A program made the translations under genes and the position numbers. Below the pieces are notes generated by a model. That model saw only the letters and a list, made by a program, of their open reading frames with translations. It searched no databases and was not told the DNA's origin. This document shows positions 1 to 8,339 of a stretch of DNA of 42,488 nt, piece after piece. Positions within the stretch are counted from its first letter, which is position 1, and every line of letters starts with the position of its first letter. This DNA comes from Amycolatopsis acidicola (GTDB taxonomy: Bacteria > Actinomycetota > Actinomycetes > Mycobacteriales > Pseudonocardiaceae), in NCBI RefSeq assembly GCF_007713735.2, contig NZ_VMNW02000080.1, forward strand, positions 1 to 42,488, read 5' to 3'.

Positions 1-89
1 CCGCCGCCCAGCCCGCCGCCGCGGCCACGCCGCCAAGCCGACCGCGGTCAGCCCGACCGCCGCCAGACCGGTGACAACCGCCGAGTGGC

Positions 90-821
90 TTAACGCCCAC
101 CGCCCACGGTGAGGACCGAGCCCGTCGCGTACGAGGCCGCCGGCGAGAGCAGCCACAGCACCGCTTCCGCGATCTCCACCGGAAAACCCGCCCTGCCGAG
201 CGGAATCGCCGGGGCGAGGCGCGCCACCCTGTCCGGCATCCCGGCCGCTTCGTGCAGACCCGTTTCCACCAGCCCCGGCGCGACGGCGTTGACCCTGACA
301 CCCTCGCGCGCGACTTCCTGCGCCAGGCCGAAGGTCAGCGTCTCCACCGCCGCCTTCGACGCCGCATAGTGCACCCACTCCCCGGCCGAGCCGGTGCGGG
401 CCGCCGTCGAGGACACGTTCACGATCGCGCCGCCGCCCCCGCCGTAGCGTGTGGACAACCGCCGGACCGCCTCGCGGCAGCACAGGAACACCCCGGCCAC
501 ATTGACGTCCAGCACCCGGCGCACTGTCTCGACGTCCTGCTCGTCGAGCCTGCCCGGCGTGTTCCCGGTGATCGCGGCGTTGTTCACGACCCCCGTCACC
601 GGGCCCAGTTCGGCCGCCGCGTCGAACAAGGCGACCACATCCCGCTCGTCCGCCACATCCCCGCGAACGGCCAGCGCCTGCCTGCCCGAAGCGCGCACCT
701 CCGAAGCCACCTTCTCGGCAGCGCCGGCGTCGTGCGCGTAGTTGATCACCACGTCGTCGGTGGCCCGCAGGCAGATCGCGGTGCCGATACCCCGGCTCCC
801 GCCGGTCACGATCAGGGTCAC
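90..821 (-). CDS. SDR-family NAD(P)-dependent oxidoreductase
   Basis: A 243-aa classical short-chain dehydrogenase. The Rossmann glycine motif TGGSRGIG lies at residues 6-13, NNAA at 80-83, and the catalytic set at Ser138, Tyr152 and Lys156 (YAASK). No signal peptide or membrane segment is seen, so it is probably cytosolic. The start is GTG, overlapping the stop of the preceding kinase gene as GTGA, so the two are translationally coupled. It is the last gene of the sugar ABC operon and probably oxidises or reduces the imported sugar or polyol or a derivative. The substrate cannot be told from the sequence. The family call is secure; the role is inferred from operon position. Confidence 0.9.
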   Translation of the reverse strand: MTLIVTGGSRGIGTAICLRATDDVVINYAHDAGAAEKVASEVRASGRQALAVRGDVADERDVVALFDAAAELGPVTGVVNNAAITGNTPGRLDEQDVETVRRVLDVNVAGVFLCCREAVRRLSTRYGGGGGAIVNVSSTAARTGSAGEWVHYAASKAAVETLTFGLAQEVAREGVRVNAVAPGLVETGLHEAAGMPDRVARLAPAIPLGRAGFPVEIAEAVLWLLSPAASYATGSVLTVGGGR

Positions 822-1453
822 AACGCGAAGTTCACCAGTGGCATGTTCTCCAGCACCAAATCCGCGCGCCCGGCGGTCGGCTGGATCAGGTCGGCGTTGC
901 GCTGGTCGGTGCCCAGCGCCCGCTGCCGCGCCTCCACCAGCGTCCGCCCGAAGCGCCGGTGCCGGGTGACCAGCCGCTCGATCCGGTCGTGCTCGTCCGG
1001 CGCGAGGAACCAGGCCTCGTCGAGCAGGCCGCGGATATCGTTCCAGGGCTCGCTCTCGAGCAGCAGGTAGTTGCCCTCGGTGATCACCAGCGGCACGTCC
1101 GGCGGCACCGGCACCGCACCGGCGATCGGCTCCTCGATCTCCCGCCGGAACTCCGGCGCGTACACCGTTTCCGTACCTTCCTTCAGCCGCCTCAACAGGT
1201 GCACGTACCCGTGCGCGTCGAAGGTGTCCGGGGCGCCCTTGCGTTCCGCCCTGCCGAGGCGCCGCAGCTCGATCTGCGCGAGGTGGAACCCGTCCATCCC
1301 GACCACGGTCGCCCGGTTGCCCAGCGCGTTCGCCAGTCCCCAGGCCAGCGTGGTCTTGCCCGACGCCGGCGCTCCGACGATGCCGAGCACCGTGCGGCCG
1401 CCGCGGGCCACCATCTCCTCGGCCCTGGCCAGCAGCTCGTCGAACGTCGTCAT
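818..1453 (-). CDS. P-loop nucleoside/sugar kinase family protein (FrcK/uridine-kinase-like)
   Basis: A 211-aa cytosolic P-loop kinase. Walker A GAPASGKT is at residues 27-34, followed by GMDGFH, which is typical of the uridine kinase/pantothenate kinase-like fold (PRK09270 group). I chose ATG at 1453 because it overlaps the stop of the upstream PfkB gene as ATGA; a much longer open frame runs through that gene and is an artefact. Rhizobial frcBCAK fructose operons carry a kinase of this family beside similar ABC genes, so it probably phosphorylates the imported sugar or an intermediate. Having it together with a PfkB kinase in one operon is unusual and suggests two phosphorylation steps or two substrates. 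Confidence 0.85.
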   Translation of the reverse strand: MTTFDELLARAEEMVARGGRTVLGIVGAPASGKTTLAWGLANALGNRATVVGMDGFHLAQIELRRLGRAERKGAPDTFDAHGYVHLLRRLKEGTETVYAPEFRREIEEPIAGAVPVPPDVPLVITEGNYLLLESEPWNDIRGLLDEAWFLAPDEHDRIERLVTRHRRFGRTLVEARQRALGTDQRNADLIQPTAGRADLVLENMPLVNFAL

Positions 1454-2280
1454 CGCACTCCCATCTCCCGCACCCAAGACCTGGGCCCGACCTGCCGCAC
1501 CCGTCGTGCGGCCACTTCGTTGGCGAACCGGATCAGCTCCGGCAGCTCGAACCTTCCGACACCGTAAGCGAGCGCGCCGTGCCACACATCGCCCGCGCCG
1601 AGGGTGTCCCGCGCCTCGACCGGCGCCACCGGCACCGTTCCGGCCCCCTCGGCCGTCCACCAGCGCACCGGATCCGGGCCCGCCGTGACGATGACCGTGC
1701 CGACGCCGCGCTCCAGCAGATTCGGCCCTGGCGCGCGGAAATGCGCCGAGCAGGCGGCGATGTCCACCAGCGGCAGCAGTTCGTCCAGCACCGGCTTCCA
1801 GCTGCCCGCGTCCAGCACCACCGGCACGTCGTGTTCGCGGGCCCACCGGGCGGCGGCCAGCGCCAGCGCCGGGTGGTGCCCGTCGACGAGCACCGCGCTG
1901 ATGTCCGCCTGCTCCAATGAGGACACCTCGATGTTCAGGTGTCCGGCGTTGCGCGACACGACGGTTCGTTCCCCGTCGCGATCCCGCACCGCGACGGCGC
2001 TCAGCGACGGCGGCTCGGGGTGGTCCGGCGCGAGGTCGACCAGATCCACCCCGCACGCCGCGAGATCCGCCCGCGCCAGTGCCGCCAGCGGATGCGAGCC
2101 GAGGACGGTGACCAGCCTGGCGTCGCCGCCGAGCGCGGCCACCGTCACGGCCGCGTTGGTCGCCGGACCGCCCGCGGCCACGTCGACCGAAAGGGACTGC
2201 ACCTTCTCGCCGGGCGCGGGCAGCTCTTCGACCCGCTGCACCACGTCGATCGTGCACAACCCGGCGAGAAGGACGGTCAC
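1450..2280 (-). CDS. PfkB-family carbohydrate kinase
   Basis: A 276-aa ribokinase/PfkB-fold kinase. The N-terminal GGPATN motif is at about residues 37-42. The C-terminal signature DTLGAGD at 225-231 supplies the anion hole and the catalytic Asp231. It is slightly shorter than ribokinase (about 300 aa). The start is GTG, overlapping the ABC ATPase stop as GTGA. It would transfer phosphate from ATP to a sugar taken up by the adjacent transporter; specificity (ribose, fructose, deoxyribonate and so on) is not readable from sequence alone. Third enzyme-side gene of the LacI-controlled operon. Confidence 0.9.
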   Translation of the reverse strand: MTVLLAGLCTIDVVQRVEELPAPGEKVQSLSVDVAAGGPATNAAVTVAALGGDARLVTVLGSHPLAALARADLAACGVDLVDLAPDHPEPPSLSAVAVRDRDGERTVVSRNAGHLNIEVSSLEQADISAVLVDGHHPALALAAARWAREHDVPVVLDAGSWKPVLDELLPLVDIAACSAHFRAPGPNLLERGVGTVIVTAGPDPVRWWTAEGAGTVPVAPVEARDTLGAGDVWHGALAYGVGRFELPELIRFANEVAARRVRQVGPRSWVREMGVR

Positions 2281-3083
2281 GCGCCCAGCCCCGTGTGGAT
2301 CGCCGATTCGACTTCGCGGACTTCCCCGTGCTCGTCGACCTCGAGCGCCCCCGTGATCAGCCCGACGACCTGGTTCATCGTCGTGGTCTTCGGCGACACC
2401 ACCGCGACCCGCCTGCCGAGGCGGTGCACGTGGATGCGATCCGCGATCTCGTACACGTGCGGCATGTTATGGCTGATCAGCACCACCGGCAGACCGCGAT
2501 CGCGGATCCGGTCGATCAGCGCGAGCACCCGCGCGGACTCCGCGACGCCGAGCGCCGCGGTCGGTTCGTCCATGATCACCGCCTTGGTGCCGAACGCCGC
2601 CGCCCGCGCGACCGCGACACCCTGGCGCTGCCCGCCGGAGAGCGTCTCCACCGGCTGCGTGATCGACTTGATCTTGATGTCCAGCTCGTCGAGCACCCGC
2701 TGGGCCTCGCCGCGCATCTTCGCCGTGTCGAGCTTGCGGATCAGCCGCAGCGGCCCGGTGCGCCGGATTTCCCGCCCCAGGAACATGTTCGACGCGATGT
2801 CCTGCGCCGGCGAGAGCGCCAGATCCTGGTACACGGTCTCGATGCCGACGCGGCGCGCGTCCAGCGGCGTGCGGAAGTGCACGAGCTCGCCGTCCACCCT
2901 GATCTCCCCGGCGTCCGGCACCAGCGCGCCCGACAAAGCCTTGATCATGCTGGACTTCCCGGCGCCGTTGTCGCCGACCACGGCGAGCACTTCGCCGGGC
3001 TCGAGGTCGAAATCCGCGCCGTCGATCGCGGTCACGTGCCCGTAGCGCTTCACCAGGCCGCGGGCGGACAGGATCGTCGTCAT
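2277..3083 (-). CDS. Sugar ABC transporter ATP-binding protein (FrcA-like, single NBD)
   Basis: A 268-aa nucleotide-binding subunit. Walker A GDNGAGKS is at residues 37-44, the signature LSGGQ at 148-152, Walker B AVIMDEPT at 168-175, and a switch histidine in LISHN follows. Most ribose-type (CUT2) importers use a 500-aa duplicated RbsA. This one carries a single domain, as in rhizobial FrcA, so it would act as a homodimer. ATG at 3083 is preceded by GAGGCA and overlaps the permease stop as ATGA; the longer upstream frame is discarded. Energises import through the adjacent permease. Confidence 0.92.
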   Translation of the reverse strand: MTTILSARGLVKRYGHVTAIDGADFDLEPGEVLAVVGDNGAGKSSMIKALSGALVPDAGEIRVDGELVHFRTPLDARRVGIETVYQDLALSPAQDIASNMFLGREIRRTGPLRLIRKLDTAKMRGEAQRVLDELDIKIKSITQPVETLSGGQRQGVAVARAAAFGTKAVIMDEPTAALGVAESARVLALIDRIRDRGLPVVLISHNMPHVYEIADRIHVHRLGRRVAVVSPKTTTMNQVVGLITGALEVDEHGEVREVESAIHTGLGA

Positions 3084-4063
3084 CGTTGCCTCCTCGCGAG
3101 CCGGTCGACCGCCACCGCGGCGATCACCAGCGCACCCGTTGCCAGATCCTGGTACAGCGAATCGACGCCGAGCTGGGACAGCCCGGACTGCAGCACGGTC
3201 ACGATCAGCGCGCCCACCATCGTGCCCAGCACCGAACCGCGCCCGCCGAACAGGCTGGTGCCGCCGAGCACCACTGCGGTGATCGACTGCAGGTTGCCGA
3301 GCTGGAACGCGTTCGGGTCGGCGTTGGGGATCCGGCCCAGCGCCTGCCACGCCGCGATCCCGAAGATCACCCCGGCCACGACGTACACCGACACCACCGT
3401 GCGGTTCACCTTGATCCCGGAAAGCCTTGCGGCTTCGGCGGAATCGCCCACCGCGTACACGTGCTTGCCCCAGGCCGTGCGGGTCAGCGCGTACCAGGTG
3501 ACCAGGTACATCACCAGCGCCACGGTCATCCCGTAGGTGACCGGGATGCCGCCGAACAGGTAGCGCTGGGTGCCGAGCCAGGTCAGCACGCCGTGCCCGG
3601 ACACCGGCACCGCCTGCCCGCTCGCGACGAGTTTGTCGGCCGCGGTCAGCATGGTGAAGAAGCCCAGCGTCACGATGAACGGCGGCAGCTTGATCTTCGT
3701 GACGAGCCCGCCGATCACCAGCCCGATGCCTGCCGCGACGCCGATTCCGAGCAGGAGCGCGAAAATCCCGGGCAGTCCGCCGGCGAACAGCTTCGCCATG
3801 ATCAGCGTGGCCAGCACCATCGCCGACGCGTTGGACAGGTCGATCCCGGCGGTCAGGATGATCAGCGTCTGGCCGAGCGCCAGCGTGCCGACCACGAGCG
3901 CCTGGTCGACCATCAGCGACAGGTTGTCCAGTTCCAGGAACCTGCTGGCGGACAAGGAAAAGATGACGATCGCGACGACGAGGGCGAGTGCCGGGCCCGC
4001 CGCGGGCGCGCGCAGGAAGAACTCGCCGACGCTTTCGCGCTGCCTGGCGGAGATCGCGGTCAT
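3080..4063 (-). CDS. Sugar ABC transporter permease (CUT2/FrcC-like)
   Basis: A 327-aa hydrophobic protein with about 8-10 membrane segments and the CUT2 permease hallmark GTLALGQTLIILTAGIDLS near residues 60-80. A conserved GGTSLFGGRGS segment in the C-terminal third is typical of RbsC/FrcC permeases. The start ATG overlaps the stop of the binding-protein gene as ATGA. It forms the membrane channel with the ATPase encoded next. The family is clear, the substrate is not. Confidence 0.93.
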   Translation of the reverse strand: MTAISARQRESVGEFFLRAPAAGPALALVVAIVIFSLSASRFLELDNLSLMVDQALVVGTLALGQTLIILTAGIDLSNASAMVLATLIMAKLFAGGLPGIFALLLGIGVAAGIGLVIGGLVTKIKLPPFIVTLGFFTMLTAADKLVASGQAVPVSGHGVLTWLGTQRYLFGGIPVTYGMTVALVMYLVTWYALTRTAWGKHVYAVGDSAEAARLSGIKVNRTVVSVYVVAGVIFGIAAWQALGRIPNADPNAFQLGNLQSITAVVLGGTSLFGGRGSVLGTMVGALIVTVLQSGLSQLGVDSLYQDLATGALVIAAVAVDRLARRQR

Positions 4064-5064
4064 TTCGTCCCCCAGCAGTTCTGCAGGCCCCAGCCGGTGT
4101 CCTGGCTGGGCACGCCCGGCATCGGCTTGTCGGTGACGATCACGGATCCGGTGTCGACGAACCCGCTGGGCTTCTTGCCGGTCTTCGCATACGCGACGGC
4201 CGCGTCCACGCCCTGCTGCGCCATCTTGCGCGGGAACTGCATGACGGTGGCGGCGTACTCGCCGTCGCGCACGTTCTGCACTCCCTGGCAGCCGCCGTCG
4301 ATCGAGCCCATCACGACCTGCAGGTTCCGCGCCTGCAACGCCGCGAAAGCGCCGCGCGCGGTCGGTTCGTTCATCGTGTACACGGCGTTGATGTCACTGC
4401 TGCGCTGCAACAGGTTCTCCATCTTCTGCTGCGCCGTGCTCTGGTCGCCGTTGGCCGGTTCCCTGCCGACGATCGCGGGATCGCCGTCCTTGAGCCCGAT
4501 GCCCTCGAGGAAACCGTTGTGCCGGTAGGTGTCCACAGTGCTCCCCGCGGTGCCGTCGACCATGATCAGCTTGGGGGTGCTGCCGGCGAGCGCGGCCTTG
4601 ACGTACTGGCCCTGCTCGCGTCCGGCGGCGACGTTGTCGGTGGCGAAGGTGGCGTCGACGGCGCTCGCCGGGTCGGTGGCCGTGTCCAGCGCGAGGACCA
4701 TGATGCCCGCCTGCCGTGCCCTGGCGATCGCGTCCAGCACCCCGGTGGAGGAGTTGGGCGTGATCATGATCGTGGTCGCGCCCTGCTGCATGAGGTTCTC
4801 GATCGCGCGGACCTGGCCGTCGTTGTCGCCGTCGAACTGTCCTGCCAGCGCGACGAAATCGGCTCCCTGCGCCTTCGCCGCGGCATCGGCCGCGTTGCGC
4901 AGCTCCACGAAGTAGGGGTTGGTGTTGGTCTTGGTGACCAGGCCGATCTTCGCCCTGCCACCGCCCCCGGCACTGGTGCTGCCGCCCCAGTGCCGCTCGA
5001 CCGTGCATCCGGTCAGCGCCACCGCGGCGACGACGGCCAGGCACAGGAGACTTCGCTGTCCCAC
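4060..5064 (-). CDS. Sugar ABC transporter substrate-binding lipoprotein
   Basis: A 334-aa periplasmic-binding protein type 1 (ribose/fructose-like) domain behind a lipoprotein signal: basic start, hydrophobic stretch, and lipobox LTGC with the lipidated Cys at residue 20. A glycine/serine linker follows, then GLVTKTNTNPYF, the usual first strand of this family. The chosen start is GTG at 5064 because GAGGAGGA sits just upstream at good spacing; the open frame continues far upstream without coding character. First gene of the operon, with the LacI palindrome about 70 bp upstream. It captures the sugar outside the membrane. Confidence 0.92.
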   Translation of the reverse strand: MGQRSLLCLAVVAAVALTGCTVERHWGGSTSAGGGGRAKIGLVTKTNTNPYFVELRNAADAAAKAQGADFVALAGQFDGDNDGQVRAIENLMQQGATTIMITPNSSTGVLDAIARARQAGIMVLALDTATDPASAVDATFATDNVAAGREQGQYVKAALAGSTPKLIMVDGTAGSTVDTYRHNGFLEGIGLKDGDPAIVGREPANGDQSTAQQKMENLLQRSSDINAVYTMNEPTARGAFAALQARNLQVVMGSIDGGCQGVQNVRDGEYAATVMQFPRKMAQQGVDAAVAYAKTGKKPSGFVDTGSVIVTDKPMPGVPSQDTGWGLQNCWGTK

Positions 5065-5130
5065 GTGCTTCCTCCTCGTCGAGGCTGGACCCTTGGTGAT
5101 TTCCGGACCGTAGAAGGACCTAACATGAAT

Positions 5131-5158
5131 CGGCAAGCGTTTGCGCAAACGCTTGCCG
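5131..5158. promoter_or_regulatory. Perfect 28-bp palindrome, double LacI-family operator
   Basis: A perfect 28-bp inverted repeat made of two abutting 12-bp sites, GCAAGCGTTTGC (5133-5144) and GCAAACGCTTGC (5145-5156). Each fits the LacI-family form GCAANCGNTTGC with a central CpG. It lies between the lacI-type gene (start 5182) and the divergent ABC operon (start 5064), so one site cluster can repress both. TTGCCG on each arm could serve as -35 elements for both directions (inference). Confidence 0.88.
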
Positions 5159-5181
5159 GTTGAGTCCCGACGGGAGCGCAG

Positions 5182-6201
5182 ATGCCGCAGCCAAGATCGA
5201 CCCGGCCCACCCAGCGAGACATCGCTGAGCTGGCCGGGGTTTCCATCACCACGGTCTCGCACGTCGTGAACGGGACGCGTGCCGTGGCCCCGGAAACGAA
5301 GGCCGCGGTGCTCGACGCGATCGAGCAGACCGGCTACACGGGTGACGCTATCGCGCGTTCGCTCGTCACCGGCGGCACCCGGTCGATCGGGGTCGCCATC
5401 TCGTTGCTCGCGAACCCGTACTTCGCCGCGTTGATGCAGGCCATCGAGCGCGAAGCGGCTTCGGCGGGGTACACGGTACTGCTCGCCGACACGCACGACA
5501 CGGTGCAGACGGAGCAGGACACCGTGCGCGCCTTGCGTTCCCGTCGCGTCGACGGCGTCCTGCTCACCCCGTCGCCCGGCGACGGCGCCGTGATCAGTGA
5601 GTTCGTGTCCCTCGGCGCGCCCGTCGTGTTGCTCGACAGGCTCACCACGCGCACGGATGTCGACCAGGTCGGCTCGGAGAACATCCAGTCCACTTCGGCC
5701 TTGACCGAGCATCTGGCGTCATTGGGGCATCGCCGGATCGGCCTGGTGAGCGGCACCGAGGGGATGAGCACGAGCGAGGAACGAACGCTCGGCTACCGGC
5801 TCGGGCTCGGTCGCGGTGGCCTGTCCTGGAACCCGGAACTGGTGGCGTGCGGGTATTCCTCGAAGGACGGTGGCGCGCAGGCGTTGCGGAAACTGCTGGA
5901 GCTGCCCGAGCGGCCGACCGCGCTGGTGGTGGCGAACGACAGCATGATGGTCGGTGTACTGCACGAGGCACGGCGAGCGGGTCTGCGCGTCGGCACGGAT
6001 CTGGCCGTGGTCGGCTACGACGACGCGGAGTGGGCCGATCTCGTCGAGCCGCCGCTGACCACGATGGCGCAACCCATCGAGGAGATCGGGCGCCGCGCCG
6101 TCCGGTTGCTGCTGGCCAGGATCACGGACCCGAACCGCCAGCCGGAAACGCTGCGCCTGCCGCCGAAACTCATGCACCGCCAGTCGTGCGGCTGCGCGTG
6201 A
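5182..6201 (+). CDS. LacI-family transcriptional regulator of the sugar operon
   Basis: A 339-aa LacI/GalR regulator. The N-terminal helix-turn-helix and hinge helix (QRDIAELAGVSITTVSHVVNG) span residues 11-31, followed by a periplasmic-binding-like effector domain (RSIGVAISLLANPYF onwards). The effector domain resembles the operon's own binding protein fold, consistent with sensing the same sugar or its phosphate. ATG at 5182 follows GGGAG. It is divergent from the six-gene ABC operon with the double operator between them, so repression with autoregulation is likely. The 3' end overlaps the convergent GH76 gene by 32 bp. Confidence 0.95.
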   Translation: MPQPRSTRPTQRDIAELAGVSITTVSHVVNGTRAVAPETKAAVLDAIEQTGYTGDAIARSLVTGGTRSIGVAISLLANPYFAALMQAIEREAASAGYTVLLADTHDTVQTEQDTVRALRSRRVDGVLLTPSPGDGAVISEFVSLGAPVVLLDRLTTRTDVDQVGSENIQSTSALTEHLASLGHRRIGLVSGTEGMSTSEERTLGYRLGLGRGGLSWNPELVACGYSSKDGGAQALRKLLELPERPTALVVANDSMMVGVLHEARRAGLRVGTDLAVVGYDDAEWADLVEPPLTTMAQPIEEIGRRAVRLLLARITDPNRQPETLRLPPKLMHRQSCGCA

Positions 6202-7156
6202 GCGTGGCGGCGGACTCCAGCAGCAGCCACGCGCCGACCTGCACGGACAAATCCGTGGACGGCACCCAGCCGGACCATTCCGCGCTGAACAGCGGGCCGC
6301 CGGGCGCTTCGTGTGCGCCCTCCCAGCAGGCCCGCGCCGAAGTGAGCACGAGTCCCCGCGCGGTGTCGGCTTCCGGCGTCGGCAATCGCTCGGCCGCCAA
6401 CGCCAGGTAGCGCGCGAGGATTCCGGCGAACAGCCCGCCGTCGCCGTCGCCCTGACCACGAAGCACACCGTCGGGCGCGCAGTGTTGGGCGACCGCGCGT
6501 ACCGTCCTCGCTGCGGCGTCCACTTCGGACAGTTCGAGTGCGGCGCCGAGGAAAACCCCTTGGCAGTACGTGTAAATGTGCTTCACCAGTTCGCCTGAGT
6601 CGACCCGCAGGCCATCCCAGACCAGTCCCGTCCCGGGATCGACGAGCGTGGAATCCAGCCACGCGAACAGTTCCCGCGCCCGCTCGGTCTCGCCGGCGCG
6701 CGCGTGCAGGATCGCGGCGGGGCCGTTGGACGGGGTGTTCTTGAAGCGATCGTTGTGGCGCCACCAGATTCCGCCGCCTCCCTCGGGCGTCCACGCCGAA
6801 CGAAGCTCCGCCAGCAGCATCTCGACGTCGCGGCCCGCGCGCTGCATCGCGAGGCCGAGCCACGCCATGTCGTCGTAGTAGTTGTTGGTCCACTTCCCGA
6901 AGTTGCGCAACCGCACCGAGGAGATGAACCGGTCGATCGTCGCGCCGCGATCCGCCGACGGCGCGCGCAGCTGCGCGTCGATCAGGCAGTCCAGCAGATG
7001 CGCCTGCCACCAGTAGTTCCAGTGCCAGTGCACGCGTTGATCCGGCGAAGGCGGCCAGCCGCTGCGGCCGAGGACCGTGCCGGGCAGCCCCCACACGCGG
7101 CGCAGATGCCGGGTGGTGATGGCGGTTTCCGCCGCGGCGGCCCAGTCGCCGTACAT
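6170..7156 (-). CDS. GH76-like (alpha-1,6-mannanase family) six-hairpin protein
   Basis: A 328-aa all-alpha protein with the GH76 catalytic dyad Asp95-Asp96 in NNYYDDMAWLGLA and many Trp/Tyr residues typical of (alpha/alpha)6 glycosidases. GH76 enzymes cleave alpha-1,6-mannan. There is no signal peptide, so it would act in the cytosol, like the mycobacterial relative I recall as Rv0365c, whose substrate is unsettled. It lies 4 bp downstream of the SpoU methyltransferase on the same strand, so it belongs to that transcript rather than the sugar operon. It is convergent with lacI and overlaps it by 32 bp. Family assignment is good; substrate unknown. Confidence 0.8.
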   Translation of the reverse strand: MYGDWAAAAETAITTRHLRRVWGLPGTVLGRSGWPPSPDQRVHWHWNYWWQAHLLDCLIDAQLRAPSADRGATIDRFISSVRLRNFGKWTNNYYDDMAWLGLAMQRAGRDVEMLLAELRSAWTPEGGGGIWWRHNDRFKNTPSNGPAAILHARAGETERARELFAWLDSTLVDPGTGLVWDGLRVDSGELVKHIYTYCQGVFLGAALELSEVDAAARTVRAVAQHCAPDGVLRGQGDGDGGLFAGILARYLALAAERLPTPEADTARGLVLTSARACWEGAHEAPGGPLFSAEWSGWVPSTDLSVQVGAWLLLESAATLTRSRTTGGA

Positions 7157-7160
7157 GTGC

Positions 7161-7814
7161 TCACCAGCTTTGGGAAAGGTCGGCGTGCTCCCGGATCCAG
7201 GCGTGCATGACGATCCCGGCTGCCACCCCGGCGTTGATCGAGCGCGTGGTCCCGAACTGCGCTATCGACACTACTTGGGAGGCCGTCGCCTGTGCCTCCG
7301 GCGAAAGCCCAGGCCCTTCCTGGCCGAACAACAGCACGCATTCGCGGGGCAGGGAAACCGTTTCCACCGGCTGGGCGCCCGGGGTGTTGTCCACGGCCAC
7401 CACCGTCAGCCCCCGTGCGGCCGCGTACTCCGCCAGCGAGGCGACGTCGGCGTGGTGCTCGAGGTGCTGGTACCGGTCGGTGACCATCGCGCCGCGGCGG
7501 TTCCACCGGCGGCGCCCGACGATGTGCACGGCGGCCGCGGCGAAGGCGTTCGCGGTGCGCACCACGGTGCCGATGTTGTGGTCGTGCTGGAAGTTCTCGA
7601 TCGCGACGTGGAAGGGGTGCCGGCGCGCGTCGACGTCGGCGACTATCGCCTCACGGCGCCAGTAGCGGTAGGCGTCGACCACGTTGCGGCGGTCGCCCTC
7701 GGTCAGCAGCTCCGGGTCGTACTGCTCGCCTTCGGGCCAAGGCCCCTGCCACGGGCCGACGCCGACCTCTTCGCGTGCGGTCCATTCGGTGGGTCCGGCC
7801 TCGTCCAAGCTCAC
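7161..7814 (-). CDS. SpoU/TrmH-family RNA 2'-O-methyltransferase
   Basis: A 217-aa SPOUT methyltransferase. Motif 1 is NFQHDHNIGTVVRTANAF, motif 2 LLFGQEGPGLS and motif 3 SINAGVAAGIVMHAW, which together form the trefoil-knot SAM site. It resembles Rv0380c-type proteins near pyrE in mycobacteria. I chose GTG at 7814: it leaves a 14-bp gap after the DUF2784 stop, and the protein before it has no family similarity; the ribosome site is weak. It methylates a ribose in tRNA or rRNA; the exact target cannot be assigned. Confidence 0.88.
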   Translation of the reverse strand: MSLDEAGPTEWTAREEVGVGPWQGPWPEGEQYDPELLTEGDRRNVVDAYRYWRREAIVADVDARRHPFHVAIENFQHDHNIGTVVRTANAFAAAAVHIVGRRRWNRRGAMVTDRYQHLEHHADVASLAEYAAARGLTVVAVDNTPGAQPVETVSLPRECVLLFGQEGPGLSPEAQATASQVVSIAQFGTTRSINAGVAAGIVMHAWIREHADLSQSW

Positions 7815-7828
7815 CGGAGGATTTTCGC

Positions 7829-8221
7829 TCAGGCCTGCCGGGCCTGGTGCGTCGGTGCGCCGGTGCCGCGGTTGTGCCAGCGGTGGTAGGCGCCGACGTA
7901 GGAGTAGACGACGATCGCCAGCGCGGTCACGGCGACCACCGGCAGCAGCGAGCGCGGGAAGATCGTGCCGTAGATGTAGTAGGCGTTGAACCCGCCGGGC
8001 AGCGGGCCGAGGCCCTGCAGACTCCGGAAGTAGTCCTCCAGCGCCGTCAGCGGGCAGGGGATGGGGAAGACGTTGACCGCCACGCCCCAGGCCGCGAAGA
8101 AGATGTGCACGAAGATGCTCTTCGGCCAGCGCCACGCCAGAAAGCCGCCAAGGCCGATGTAGAGCAACGCCACGATGTGGAGCGCGACGGTCGCATCGGC
8201 AAGAACTCTCGCGGTCGACAC
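7829..8221 (-). CDS. DUF2784-family membrane protein
   Basis: A 130-aa protein with four predicted membrane helices and the DUF2784 hallmark CPLTALEDYFR near the middle. Function of the family is unknown. The GTG start at 8221 is preceded by an AAAGGGGG ribosome site. It is probably the first gene of a three-gene minus-strand unit with the SpoU methyltransferase and the GH76-like gene. Confidence 0.78.
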   Translation of the reverse strand: MSTARVLADATVALHIVALLYIGLGGFLAWRWPKSIFVHIFFAAWGVAVNVFPIPCPLTALEDYFRSLQGLGPLPGGFNAYYIYGTIFPRSLLPVVAVTALAIVVYSYVGAYHRWHNRGTGAPTHQARQA

Positions 8222-8339
8222 CCCAGACCGCCCCCTTTCACAGTCCCCTTACATTCCACGCTACTCCGGGTTTGCTGAGAAACACCGACAAAGAGCTGGT
8301 AGGGACGCACAAGGGGGTGGTTTTGATCACCCCGGCAGG

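Noticed and set aside
1..89. Possible partial membrane-protein gene on the minus strand at the left edge
   Set aside because: A hydrophobic reading of about 25 residues exists, but no start codon or ribosome site is visible in the available bases.
5065..5712. N-terminal extension of the sugar-binding protein upstream of 5064
   Set aside because: It would read antisense through lacI and the operator; the lipoprotein signal and ribosome site fix the start at 5064.
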